DNA from: Pomacea canaliculata
Lineage: Eukaryota > Mollusca > Gastropoda > Architaenioglossa > Ampullariidae
DNA length: 64,000 bases
Direction of reading: 5' to 3'
NCBI RefSeq assembly: GCF_003073045.1
Contig: NC_037600.1
Location: 15,888,352-15,952,351, forward strand
The position numbers and the translations under genes were made by a program. Position 1 is the stretch's first letter; each line of letters begins with the position of its first letter. The notes beneath the pieces are model-generated. The model worked only from the letters and a program-made list of their open reading frames with translations, was not told the DNA's origin and ran no database searches. Positions 45,746-58,002 of this stretch are shown piece by piece.

Positions 45746-46293
45746 GTGGTTCTCAAAGTATTTCGGACCGCGGACCACTTTACTTAAGTAAAACATATGG
45801 CGGACCACCAAGGCCTAGGTAAAATCTATGGCGGACCACCAAGGCCTAAAAGTCAGTCTGTACTATAATTCAAATTTAAATTGCCGCTTTTGTTTCATTA
45901 CAATTCAAAACTAAATTAATGTACTTCTGTGACAGAAGTATAGTAATAAAAATAAGTTGACACAAAACTACCCACCTCATTGTTCGTAATTAAAATGTTA
46001 ATGCGAGGAGTGCATCACTTGCTCTCAGCTTCTTCGTCATATCTCTCAATACACTGTAGGACGTACTTTTGCAGGGCACAATCGGTGTAACCCATTTCCT
46101 TCCCCTGGGCTATGAGATTGGGTACGTTTGGCATCGCCATGTTTTATTTTTTTCAAATGCAACTTTCCAAAAACAAATCCCAAACAAGAGGGTTACCGCC
46201 CCTCACAGACTGGTCCGTGACAAAGTGCAACCTATAATAGATTGTTGGATGCAGTTAGAGAGCTCATGCCTAATGCAGCTCCAGAGACAATAG
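45746..46293. repeat. Composite repeat, copy E with truncated MULE relic
   Basis: Near-identical to 43621-44167, including the hAT-like terminus and the start of the MULE relic (DAVRELMP-type sequence at about 46250-46290). It carries a few small indels and stops abruptly at 46293. The offset between the two copies is about 2.1 kb. Confidence 0.8.
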
Positions 46294-48805
46294 TAATTTT
46301 CTTATGTCTGCGTGTTTATATTTTTAAGCACCTGGAGTCTGATGCTGGAAAAAAGGCACTATACAAACGTGCTATTCATTATCTTTTATCCTTCAAGAGG
46401 GCACATGAAGATTTTTTTTAATGCTTACATTGAAGTTGGCAGTTTTTGGTTTTTGTCAAGATCTAGGGGATCAAAACTGTTTTCAAAGAAGACCTTGTTG
46501 GTTCTGTAGTTAGTGGGCTTGACTTCAGGACAGAAGGTTGAAGATTCAAAGCTTGCTTGGGCACATGCTGGAAAACTCAGGGAATGTTAAAGGTGATGGG
46601 AAGGGAGGACTGGCCTTTGCCTTCTGTATTCCATGCCCTGTACAAGATGAATTAAGTTCGCTCTGCTGTTATAGGCCATGGAACCCATCCCTTTTTTTGT
46701 ATATGTGTTTTTGTTGCCAATGCCTTGACCAATATGTAGAAATGATGCTGAGGTTGAGTAGTCGGCAGTCTTTTGAAGAAGACTACTCAGACTGAAATTG
46801 AGAGTATGTTTGCATGCACACACACACACATTTGTGTGTGTGCATGCATCTGTCACGCATATGTGTATGTACAACATGTTTTTAGACAACAAACAAATAA
46901 AATTGTGATTACCTTTTTTTATCTTTTATCAAAATACATTTTGTTTTTATTACAGACTTCTTCTTGTATGTGGATTCAATGGAGTGTTAATGTTAAAGTA
47001 CTTGTGCAAGCCAGGAAAAGGTGTGTATGCATGAAGTTTTGTAGTGAAAATAAACAGAATCATGCAAATCATATTTATCTTCATTAATATTCACTTTCAC
47101 AAAAAACTAATATTACTCTTCTCCAAAAATATCCTCAAATATTTTTATTTATGACAAAAATGTTGAATATAGTTTATAATTTTAAATGCATAAGTGTAAA
47201 TAAATAGAATCCTGTGGATAACATAAAAATCTGTTCTAACCAACCTTGCCCCCTTGTCAGGGACCTTCTCACAACTTATGAAGGGTACACAGACCCAGAA
47301 AAATGGCATTTCAAAATTATTTAGTGTGAAACAATGCCTTTTCCTGCTGCATTTCACAAACATAAAAGATGCCAAGATACCTACTGTAATCACTATCATG
47401 CAATAATCATAATGATATGTTCTTTTAAAATCTCTCACAAAATACTTTCTGTTCAGGGTAGAATATCTTCATCAATCTTTCTCTTTCTTTGTGCTTAATA
47501 TTCCTTAAATAATTCATCTGTTACTTGCATTTGAAAACTGCAATTGAGTTGACTGCATTCTCATATGACTGAAGTGCACATATAAGACAATAAACACAAA
47601 ACACTGAAATTAAAACAACAGATTAGTGGGACATCAACCAAAATATGCATATATAGCTTTAGGGGGGGGGGGGCTGCCCAAAACTGGGTTTGCTGGCGAG
47701 GTGTTGTTGCGTCTCTATGCTCCTCAATGGAGCAACAAGGAATAAACTAAACTATATATAGCTTTTGCATTTTCAGATGATGATGCTGAATCACAACCAT
47801 GGTTTTGTTTTTTTTGAAAAATATGCACTGAGTCAACATATTTTTAATAAATGTCCTGATATTTTCATTTGTCCAATGCTAGAACAGAAGATTAAGCAAC
47901 ATGACTACCTGGCATCTCAACTACAAGGCTTATTTGGTTCATATCTGTTAGTCACTGTTGCTGATGCTGATAAAATATATAACACTGCAAAAACATATTA
48001 AACATATAATTTAAAAAGAAAGTAACATAGGGAGTAGTGTTACAATGTAACAGTCCTCAAACCAAATCACAAATAACTTTCAAAAACAGAAAAAAAAAAG
48101 TTTTTCTCTCTCATTCACAACACAGCCACACACCTCTATGTTCATGTGGCAATGCACAAACTCTGTTACTGTCACTATTTTAAGATGCAGATGAAGTGCA
48201 AGGACAAATAATTATCCTTTGCATCAGCGTGCAGCAGACACATGCAAATCAGTTTCATAAGGCACATTAAAAGATCTTCCACTTACAGCATGTCTTGATT
48301 ATAAGAGCAGCCAAGCTTATGCTTTCTACAGACCTAATTTTTTATATTAAAAAATAAAGCCTTGCACAATGCTGCTAAAATCCTATAAACATAGCATAAA
48401 AGAGCTGAATATGTTAGCCATACTGATATGTTTGTGCCATTTTACAAATCAAAAACATTTTGGTTTGATGTTATTGGTATCAAAGATATTTCTATTTCAC
48501 CTCAAAATAATATCTGAAGAAATAAATTTTCATTTCCAAAAGTGCTTATGACCAAGTTTAATCCCTCTTGTACTACTTGCATCATTACTCTCTTTCTCTG
48601 CTCCAAGGACTTGGCAGAAAGCATAAGCATCATCAGCATGGATAAAAAAAATTTCACGCATTTCTATTTTAAAATTGCACATAATTTTATATATTTGCAA
48701 TTTGAACTTTGTCACTGATACATTTCTCTTTTTCAACATGTTTTAGGTTTTTGACATCAATAATTACAGAAATTTTCTTTAACATTTGAAGTCGATGCTT
48801 TGAAA

Positions 48806-49229
48806 CAGTGGTTCTCAAAGTATTTCGGACCGTGGACCACCAGGGACTAAGATCACTCTGTACTGTCAATTTTAAACTTAAATTGCCGCATTTGTTTCAT
48901 TACAATTCAAAACTAAATGTACTTTTGTGATAGTAGTATAGTAATAAGTTAACATGCTTTGCAAGTACACATAAAAATTAAAAATAAGGAAGTGCACTGC
49001 ATTACTAAGGGGTAATGAATGACTCAATTCAATGACACAATGCTAGTGCTGTGACATAAATACTTAGTTGGTAAATGAGCGTTTGATGCAACCAAATTAA
49101 AACTCGTGTGAAATCAATACTGAAATAATTCATGTATCTGGCGATTTAAACATCATTTTCCTGACATATGATGACTGTCAGGCATGGATCACCTGTCTAT
49201 GTGTGCAGAGCACACTTTGAGAACCAGTG
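48806..49229. mobile_element. hAT-type MITE, complete relative of the composite-repeat ends
   Basis: A 424-bp element with left end CAGTGGTTCTCAAAGT and right end (reverse complement) CACTGGTTCTCAAAGT, 15 of 16 matching. Flanks CTTTGAAA (48798-48805) and CTTTAAGA (49230-49237) agree at 6 of 8 positions, a worn 8-bp target duplication. Its left 150 bp match the start of composite copies A, C and E, identifying their left end as this hAT family. Confidence 0.82.
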
Positions 49230-50658
49230 CTTTAAGACATTTTCTAAAACTAGCTCATCTTTTTACTCTCATCTCAACTTTTTATTCTTCATAAATATTT
49301 TTCTCAGTGTGCATAGCCTTAGCATGCATTCAATTGCTTTTGACATGTATTTTCATGTGATGAGAGTGGTATACATGCATTCATTTAACTGTTCAATTTT
49401 CCAAGGGTTGATTTCAGCAGAACAAAAAACGCCTATCACCTCTCCCTAAATGACATATTATGTTAACCTTAAAAAAATACCTGCTAAAAATGTGTAAGAA
49501 CTTTGTTAAAAATGCAAAATTTTACAAAACTATAACATGCTTGTGTTACCTTTTTATTTTCATTACGAATTCTGTATAAGCAGTCTTCATCTTTAAAGTT
49601 TGAGATTTCTTTTAACAGCATTAAGGTAACAGCTTGCATGTACAAGAGGACACTGGCTGGCCCCAGATAAATTTAAATTCAGTAACTCAGTTATTTGACA
49701 AAAATGCCTTTGACATAATTTAAATTACTAATGTGGTTTCATATATATACATGAGTGTTGTCATTGACATGGCAAGATAAGAGCCTAATTAACAATTATT
49801 CACATCCATCAATCCATCACACATTTTAAAGACTTCTTAAAATTACTGGAAGAGCAAAGAATAATAACAACCAATCAAAATAATTTGTGGCTACAGAAGA
49901 CTACTGTGTACTAAGATTCTGCAAACAACAAACATGCCCAGCACAGATATAATGTGCACATAAGTTGTCATGCTCAAGGATCACAGATTTTTCACAATAA
50001 ACTAAATTGCTGTACACTCATAAAAAAATGACCAGTAGATTACAAAACTTACAGTTTTCATTATTAAGACCGTTAACATCTTCTGAAGCATTACTATAAA
50101 CATATGAATAGATAATGTTCAGAATGGGCAAGTTTCAAACTGTCGAAATCTACCCAAAATGTGATTTTTCAATATCATAAATATTAATAACAAAACCTCT
50201 AATGATATGTAGGTTGTAAATTGGATGGAACTAGTCTTCTCCTCTTGAAACAAAATACACGTCAGCAATATTAGATCTTGAAATAGCAACAATAAACAAA
50301 CACTAAACTTTGAGCAAACCAGACTCTGTTATCACCAAAATGCACAATAAAATACAGTTTCAATTATCAATAATACATCTAGAGAAAACATTATTTTTGT
50401 GCATATCTGCAGGCTGCTTAAGATTTTCTATTTTTAATTGTATACTGAATGATGCACAGAGGGGTGCCACTCACATTTTTAGTTTTTTGGCAATGGTGGA
50501 TACCAAACAAGCACACCTTTCCTATTTTTGGCAGATCTGTCTGTTCAAACATGTCAGACATTCTAAGTCAGCACAGGAACTATGACAGATTTTGTGTAAT
50601 CTTTACAATTCATCAAAACTGTTGCCTGCTTTTATTTAGATCAGTTCAACTGGCAAAG

Positions 50659-50815
50659 ATGACGAAGAAAGGTAAACATTTTAGCACTGAAACAAAACTG
50701 CAGATTGTAAATAGGAAAGATGGTTTTAAATTTTGCAACACTGCTCATATGGTAGGGAAGTGGTGACTCTATTTGTCCCAGAGTGTAAAAACGATTCAAA
50801 ACGACGATTAGTGGA
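50659..50815 (+). pseudogene. Helix-turn-helix (psq/pogo-type) transposase N-terminus relic
   Basis: Begins MTKKGKHFSTETKLQIVNRK and continues through an in-frame stop at 50764-50766 to LSQSVKTIQND. The pattern of a basic start, a T-x-x-x-KLxII helix and a closing S-x-VxTI helix is like the psq/CENP-B N-terminal domain of pogo/Tigger/Jerky transposases. The match is by eye and short. No downstream DDE domain was seen. Confidence 0.4.
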
Positions 50816-51303
50816 AACTAAGCATCATGCTGGTTGACAGAGAGAATCGCATTTTACAAATTTACAACTCTTATTTACAACTCCTATACACTAATTTGAA
50901 TTATGACAAAGTACTTTCGTTAGTAAAATCACTTTCTGATACTTTATATTCATTTTATTTAAAGTACTTAGCATTGCAGTTTGTTTACATTGCCACTGTG
51001 TTAAAAAATCTAGTAGCATTACTCTGTTCCAGTTCACCACAGTTTGCATTAAAGATTTTCTTTAAAATGAAATGTTACAAAAAAATAATGTTTCAAAAAC
51101 ACTGCTAACAACTATACAGAATCCTCTTCCCAAAAACTGATAATATGATAAATTAAACGAAAAAAAAAATGAGCAAAAAGGTAACATTTGTTTTAGCAAC
51201 AGAAAAAAAATGATGAAATATTTTTCCGTTATATCACAATCATGCAGCAACTGTTTTGCAATTTCAGTCCTTTTTAAAAATCTTCTGTATATTGCCCTGA
51301 ATG

Positions 51304-51309
51304 TTTATT
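51304..51309 (-). promoter_or_regulatory. Possible poly(A) signal of the docking-protein gene
   Basis: AATAAA on the minus strand about 155 nt beyond the stop codon at 51461. Confidence 0.4.
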
Positions 51310-51460
51310 AGAGGGCATGTTTCTTTGTTCAATACACAGACACCACATATAAAAAGTTGCACTTCATCGATGCAAGCGCAAAAAGAACACATCAAATAGA
51401 GAAAAACAAAGACAACGGCAGTGTTTAAGAATGAAGTTGGTTTTTGATGTCTAGGATTAG

Positions 51461-54400
51461 CTAGAATGACTCATCTATGCTGTGACTAGGCACATAAGTC
51501 TGCAAAGTGTTTCCTGTTAATCTCGGCACACCATTTTGTACATGGCGTTCTTGTGTATGCTGCTGCTGCACCTTGCTGTCGATAAGGGACTGTGGCTGTT
51601 GGACATCACAGTTTGTGACAACAGGTCTTTCTGTCTCACTCAAGTTCTGTTCATGCTCCATGGAACTGTGAAGACTCGTTAGCTGAGGTAGGGTAACATC
51701 TTGTGCAAGAAGATTTTTGACAGCATAACTGACCATCTTATCATTTTTGTCCCTGTTACCACGTGCATCAGATGACTTGGGTTTGCGAAAGGAGCGGCTT
51801 TGCTCTGTGAAATGGATTCCTTTTATGGTCATCTCTTGCAGTGACCGAGCACTGTCAAACCTCTGAAAGTTGCTTCTGCCAGCAGATGAGTCTCGTCTGT
51901 GCTGGCGGAGGTTCGGGGATGGCGAGGATGATGCAGGACGTGATATGGACTCTTTGCTGACGTAGCGTCTTAGAGGGCTAGGCAGAAGACTTGCTAAAGA
52001 TCGACTTTTCTTCTTGCTCTGATTGCTGTGAAAAAGAAAGCTTCCCATTTAATGACAACATACACGGATGTGTTAGATACTTGACCTGCTCTCATAAAAA
52101 AATATTATTTCTACTTACACAAAAATCTATTGGTAACCAATGAAATAATGTGAATATTAAGAAATTAGTATTTCTGCTTCAAACAATTTTATAAAAGCTA
52201 ACTCCATAAAAATTTTAAAAAGTATTATTTTCTATGAAATTTTCAGATATCACAGAATATCCCCTCAATAAAAAAGAATTTTACTGAAGTTTGTTTAGCA
52301 TCTATGAAAATATATACATCTACATGTCTGTGTGTGTTTTTATTTATATTTTAATTCATGAATCCACATATACACCACCCTCCTACCCCGCATTTTTTTC
52401 TTTCTTGTTGTCACACCCTACACTAATACTTCACTTAAATTTGTGCGCATATTTTGACTTAAAATCTTTTCCAAGAACTGCAAGTGATAAACAAACCGAT
52501 CATCTGACACTGATTACAGACAGCATAACAAATGTATATGGCAGACTAATGTCTTCCCCTCCAAAACATAGTGACCATATCACTGACTTCTCCATGACAA
52601 AACAGACGGCCAAAAAAGATGTCTCAAAAGGAGTTGTGAATTGTAGACCTTTAAAATATATTTGTAGTGATATTACCTGAGTTTGGATGCATCTTTGTTG
52701 TGACTGGAGGTCTTGGTGAGCTGAATTCTGTGTTGACTTAGCTGTTCCTTGCTGCCAAGGTTCAGAAAGCTTGGGTTGGATAGTGACTTTTGAAGATTCT
52801 CCTTGGTAACTGATCGTGCAGCTACCATTTTACGGATCTGTCTGATGGATGGCTTATGTCCCAGACCATCGTGGGTGACAGGCCGAGATGTGTCAACGCT
52901 GTTTTTAGTTTTTGCATCAAAAGAATAACTTCGGTCCCGCACTTTGTCTTTACCCCACTCTACACTGGAGCGATACTGTTGAATGTTCACAAATGGAGGT
53001 GGAGTGATTTTGGAACTACTGTTCCCACCAAGCCTGATCTCTTTACTGTCCCCGTCTGCAGCAGAGGCAACAGGCTTGTTATTGTCGCTCACAGGTGGCC
53101 CACTGCTCTGAGGTCGAAAAATTACAGTTCGCATGTGATCACTGAGATCTTCACAGCTGGCTGACACGAGCCACTCCTCAACTGATTGTTCAATCTTTGC
53201 GTGGTCACCATGCAACACAACAGGCTGTGATTGACGCTCAAGGACTGCAGCTGCATTAGAGGCTTGAAATTGAGCTGGGGAGAGATCTGAGCTTTGACTG
53301 GCAGTGCTTTCTTGGCTCAACTGTCTTGCAGACAGATGATGACTAGCTCCATCTGGCCTGCTCCTCAGAGTTACCTCAGGAGAGCTTAAATGAAACTGTG
53401 CATCATTGGCCTCGGGAGACTGTGGGGGACTCTCTAACACTGAATCCATCCTATTTGTTGGGGATGACTTTGCTAATCTTCCTGACCCCTTTCTGAGTAG
53501 GTCTACCCTCTTCCCTTTGAAAAGTGTGAGTCTGGGAAGCTTTAGGGGATGGGAGAGGTCGAGAGCTGTTGTCTGACACCAGTCGGTTGAGTGGTGGTGG
53601 GTGGCTGATGCTAACAGGTGACAGCTGGCTAGGAATTCCAAGACAGAACAAACACAAACTGGTAAAACCACCAAAGAAAAAAATATGTAACAAAATATTC
53701 AAAGTTGCCAAAGTACAAAAAGGGTAATATAAGTAAAATATAATTTTAAAACCTAAATACTTTTAGTTTCCTTTGTTCTTTTTTTTCTCCCTTTACTTCA
53801 GACATTTTAAAAATTGAAAGATATAAACATACCTCACCAAAGAAGATGCATCATCTGATGTACTCTCACTTCCACTTCGGTTAATGCCTGAAAATGATAT
53901 TATCATATGCACTGCTTTCACACAATCGAGCACTCTTTAGGAAGAGGAGCAAAACTATAACTTTTTAATCTAGAAAAAGAAGAATGTGGTGTATTCAAAG
54001 TAAATTCACTGTATAAACTGTCTGGCAAAAGTCAGAAGCCTTGTTTGAAGCATTCCTCTGGCCATTAGCCTTTTGGCCATTTCAAAAAACAAAAACCCTC
54101 AGCCCTCAAGCTCATACAGAGAATGTTTTAAAAATCTGTAATGAAATTTGCACCAAGAAGCTTCACAACCCTTTGGTTTTTTGCTTGTTTTTGTACGCTC
54201 AGAAGCGACTGCAATACCTACCTGCAGATGGCAGTATGTAATTCCAGTTGTCTTGTAGAATTTTTTTCAGCTCTGACCTGGCAAACTGGGATGGGGACAA
54301 TAAAGTGACTGACTGTAGGCAGTCTCGCTCACGGATGTAGTCCTCTATTTCTTCTGCTGTTCCACGCTGATTTGGCTGGTAAAGAAACAAATCCTAACAA

Positions 54401-57400
54401 TTTTTCTTAAAAGGCAACCTGGATACAATGAGCAGCAAGATTCTGACTTTCATTGAACCTCTCTATCAAGTTGTAATGATATAACTTAGTATTGAGACAG
54501 CTTATTATAAGTAACAATGTTGGATTCACATTTTCTATAATGTATTTCTCCTTTTGCCCTTTTCTCCCCATTTTTCTTAATCCAATTTTGAATAAACTAT
54601 GCAATTCATACTCCACTCATTTCTATAAACCTGTCAATTCTAGGAAAAAAGTCTAGTCTTTTTTACATTTTAAATTTTATGGCCTTTATTCCCTTCCTCA
54701 ACAGGTCTCATCCTCTGGAGTATCCTAATCTGTCACACACAGTTATACTTTCCTTCTTTCAAGCAGTCTTATTTTAAATGCTGGCTTACAACTGATATGC
54801 ACTAGCATCACAAAATATTTTCCAGGCATTATTTTACTCGGTTTTAAAGCTTCATCTTGCTAGATACAAACATTGTTCACCAGAAAAGTGCAGTTTGTCC
54901 CAAAATAAATGCATTTCATAATAATGTCTTCGAAGAAATATAGCAAAGGGAAGTAAATTCCTTCTGACCACAGCAAGGATGATTTGCTTAAGAAAGTGTG
55001 CACTTTCCCACAGAGTACTTTGTAGCTGGCTCCTCACATTCAAGATGGCAGAATGATCTGCACCTTTTGTTTATTCTGGGTTCTGTCTTTTCCTGATAAT
55101 TGACAATAGTCACTCCTATCTAGTAATTTGTACCCAATTAAGACATTTTTTCCCTGCTAGAATGGATCGTCTGAGTATCAAACTGCGCATAAAAGACTTC
55201 TTAAATTTTCACTTCCAAAATATCTTTTCCAGTGTGATTACAAATTAAAGAATACTCATGCTACATTCAGGTACGAAAATTCAGATTCTAAATTTTTTAT
55301 CTTGATGAAACAAATTTCCCTTATGCTTTAGTCATTTCTAGTTCTAATGTAATTTTATTAAATGGTAAAAATTGATACATTTTTGGATGTAGACTTAATC
55401 GATAGAGTTAAGGCAAGGTGGGTGAAAGCTGCTTAAAATAGACAGACCTTGACTCTGTCTAATGTGCTGATGATGAAGTGGTCAACAGCACTGTAGAGTT
55501 GACTGTCTATTCCAGGCTGTGTATGAAACACAAAGACTCCTTCTCCCATGGGGGCCACTTTACCTGCCTCAATAGTGAACTGCCCACCACCTGAACTCTC
55601 GTAGAAACGTATGCTCTTCAGTGGCCACTGTGCTAATACACAGCGACTTCTCTGCATCCAATAAAAATCCCAATTTCAGAGTAAGCCTTGCACACTTTTT
55701 GAAGATTAAGTTCCAACTTGCGAAAATGTAAGTCTAATGTTGCTTAGAGGCATAATTAATAATTAACCCACTGTCACAAATTACATGTATACATGGACAC
55801 AAATGCTTCTAATTATGCATGTCTGTATTCATAAGTTTCGGAATCAAAAACCATAAATGAAGCAAGAAATTCATATATTTACAAATAAAATGTATTGCTA
55901 TCTACTAAAAAGATTTTTTTTAATGCAAAGTACTAAACCTGCAACACTAGAGAAAGTCCCCAAGGCGAAACATGCAGCAAGTATTTAGCTCCCTTTGCAC
56001 CAATTCTTCGGAAAGCTTCCGATTCTTCTGGCTCAACATTGAATAGACCATCTGTGAATACAGATAAATTGGCACAAACTTTAATTGGGATCAAACAAAA
56101 GCATACTGCATAAAAAGAAAATAAATCAAAATAAATATGAAATATTTTTGGTTCCAAACTTACACTCCTCACCTCTTATCCATCATACAGATATAGTTAT
56201 TCCCCAAATCTATACCAGATACAATAAGGGTATATAAAAAAATTAATTGGCTGAATTTATATGGATTGTTTATTCACCGGTTATTGTTTTATATGACAGA
56301 ATGGACTATTCTGATCTCACCCATGAGAAATTGACAAGACCTCCTACCACTGCACCACTAACCTTTGATGGTCTCCCGCAGCATCACCTGACTCTGAAGA
56401 AGGAAAACAAAAATGTCGATCGTCGACTGCTCATCTGCTGAAAAGCAAAGCTGATGATCTGGTGAAGTGATCTGGACAGCAAAAGCTCGACCATTGATGT
56501 TACTCAGCTTGTCAACCTGACAAAGGATGGCAACAGTGTGTAAATGAATTAATAATCACATTCTCTGGTGAAAAGCTAAATGAACGAATAACACAGATTT
56601 GATCCATAAATTTAAATGAAACAAACATTTACATTTTAGGTTTCTAAAAGAAACATCACAAACCATGATTAAGGACTTGAGGATAGAAATAATAGATATG
56701 AACATATTTCAAGCTTTAAAAAATACTGACTGATCCCTAAATACATTTGGAAGAGACACTAAAAAAAAGATATTTAGTGTGTCATTAGCATATCATCCGG
56801 TATCAAACCAGGTACCTTAAATGATGGACATTTAGTGTTAAATTAGTGCATCATCATCGGGTATTACTAACTAGTTACCTTAAATGATGGATATAAAGCT
56901 ACTTCTTTGTGTCTGCTTGAGAGTTTTCGTATCTTGGGTTTCTTCCTAAAGCATTTCAATACCAGCTTTTCACCTCGGCACAAGATAATATATTTTGATT
57001 TCCATCTCTCTGGAGGTAGACGATGCAATGTTTTGTTCTTAGATACCTTAAGTCTGTATAGCAACCCCTGCAAATGAATATATTATATATCTATATATAT
57101 GCACACAAACACACACTGGGATAGCCAATGCAAGAAAATTTATCATTTTACATCATCATGATATTGATCATTATCTTTATGATTCTCATCGTCGTCATCA
57201 TAATTACTTAATTATCATTGAACTCAGGAGAAACAGTACAAAATATGTAGCAGTAGTAATAGGGACTGGCTTTGATTATCTAGCCATCATGGCCTTTTGA
57301 ATGTCCCCTCATTTAAAACTCTCCATGTATTTTAGGCCTGAGCCATTATTTTTTTGTCAAAGCTAATGAAAAAATATATTTTTGAGTATCCCTTGAAGAG

Positions 57401-57860
57401 TTCTTAAATCTATGTAAATTTGGTGCCTGTTTGATGTTAGCTGGAGGTGAGTTCCAATCAGTAGCAACTCTCTGTCAAAAATTGGATTATACATGTTATG
57501 ACTGCGATTAAATGTATAATTTACTGTTCTTTGTTTGTGCTTGAAAATATCTAGACTTCTGCTACGAAATGCATATGGAAAACAAAAAAAACAAACAAAC
57601 AAACAAAAATGTGCTTACAATAACATGCATGTTATAAAAGCCATGGTCGCTCTCTGAGCAACTGTGTCGGAAGTACCCAAAACATCGATAGCAATTAAAT
57701 TAGGTAAACAAACAAAATATAAAGAATATTTAAAGAAAATTATGCAAAACTATATGAATCTTGTGTTTGTTAAATCGAACTGCTCTCAAGCTTTGCGAAA
57801 AAGCTACAGGTAGCGGGATTGTGTACTTACTTCAAACAACACATCCTCGTCGTCTGCCAT
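51461..57860 (-). CDS. DOK/IRS-type docking protein with PH and IRS-PTB domains (9 exons, about 800 aa)
   Basis: Exons on the minus strand: 57831-57860, 56879-57067, 56363-56516, 55939-56051, 55448-55651, 54222-54375, 53838-53887, 52677-53624 and 51461-52025, all GT-AG. Adaptors of this kind bind membrane phosphoinositides and tyrosine-phosphorylated receptors and pass signals through their tails. Residues about 11-120 form a PH domain (ERWKSKYIILCRGEKLVLKC). Residues 127-230 form an IRS-type PTB domain (GAKYLLHVSPWGLSLVLQ; AQWPLKSIRFYE; FTIEAGK; GEGVFVFHTQ; SAVDHFIIST). The remainder is Ser/Pro-rich and probably disordered. Overall layout fits DOK better than IRS, but the subtype is open. 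Exon 8 is 948 nt, whereas flanking phases need 947 (or 950): its opening frame hits a stop, and the rest is open in another frame, so a 1-nt indel lies between about 53620 and 53460. Confidence 0.9.
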
Positions 57861-58002
57861 GTTTGTTTGCATTTCCGTATGCGTGACGTCATAGTCTCGC
57901 GAGAGCGCGCAGGGAGCTCGAGAATGATATGCCGCTGACAAGCTGGGAGAAGATGGCCTGTGGATAATCACTCTCAGTCCGACGACTCACCGACATTTCG
58001 AA
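57861..58002. promoter_or_regulatory. Bidirectional promoter (142 bp between divergent start codons)
   Basis: The docking-protein ATG (57860, minus) and the secreted-protein ATG (58003, plus) are only 142 bp apart. The gap is CpG-rich and carries the full CRE palindrome TGACGTCA (57884-57891) and, 3 bp away, the palindrome TCTCGCGAGA (57895-57904). Both are known elements of TATA-less promoters in animals (CREB/ATF family; the CGCG element associated with bidirectional promoters). No TATA box is obvious. Confidence 0.7.

Larger units (their letters stand above)
46294..51460. other. Intergenic region, no supported host gene
   Basis: AT-rich non-coding DNA. Contents noted: CA repeat near 46817-46850; a short dispersed-repeat end at about 47660-47760 (TGCTCCTCAATGGAGCAACA hairpin followed by AAACTAAACTATA); a hAT MITE at 48806-49229; and a transposase-like helix-turn-helix relic at 50659-50815. 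A possible poly(A) signal of the next gene (AATAAA on the minus strand) is at 51304-51309. Confidence 0.4.

Noticed and set aside
53459..53674. ATG-led start at 53674 for the 333-residue frame of the docking protein
   Set aside because: The start lies in the intron before exon 8; phase from exon 7 requires another frame at the exon start. The long frame is real only from about 53510 down.
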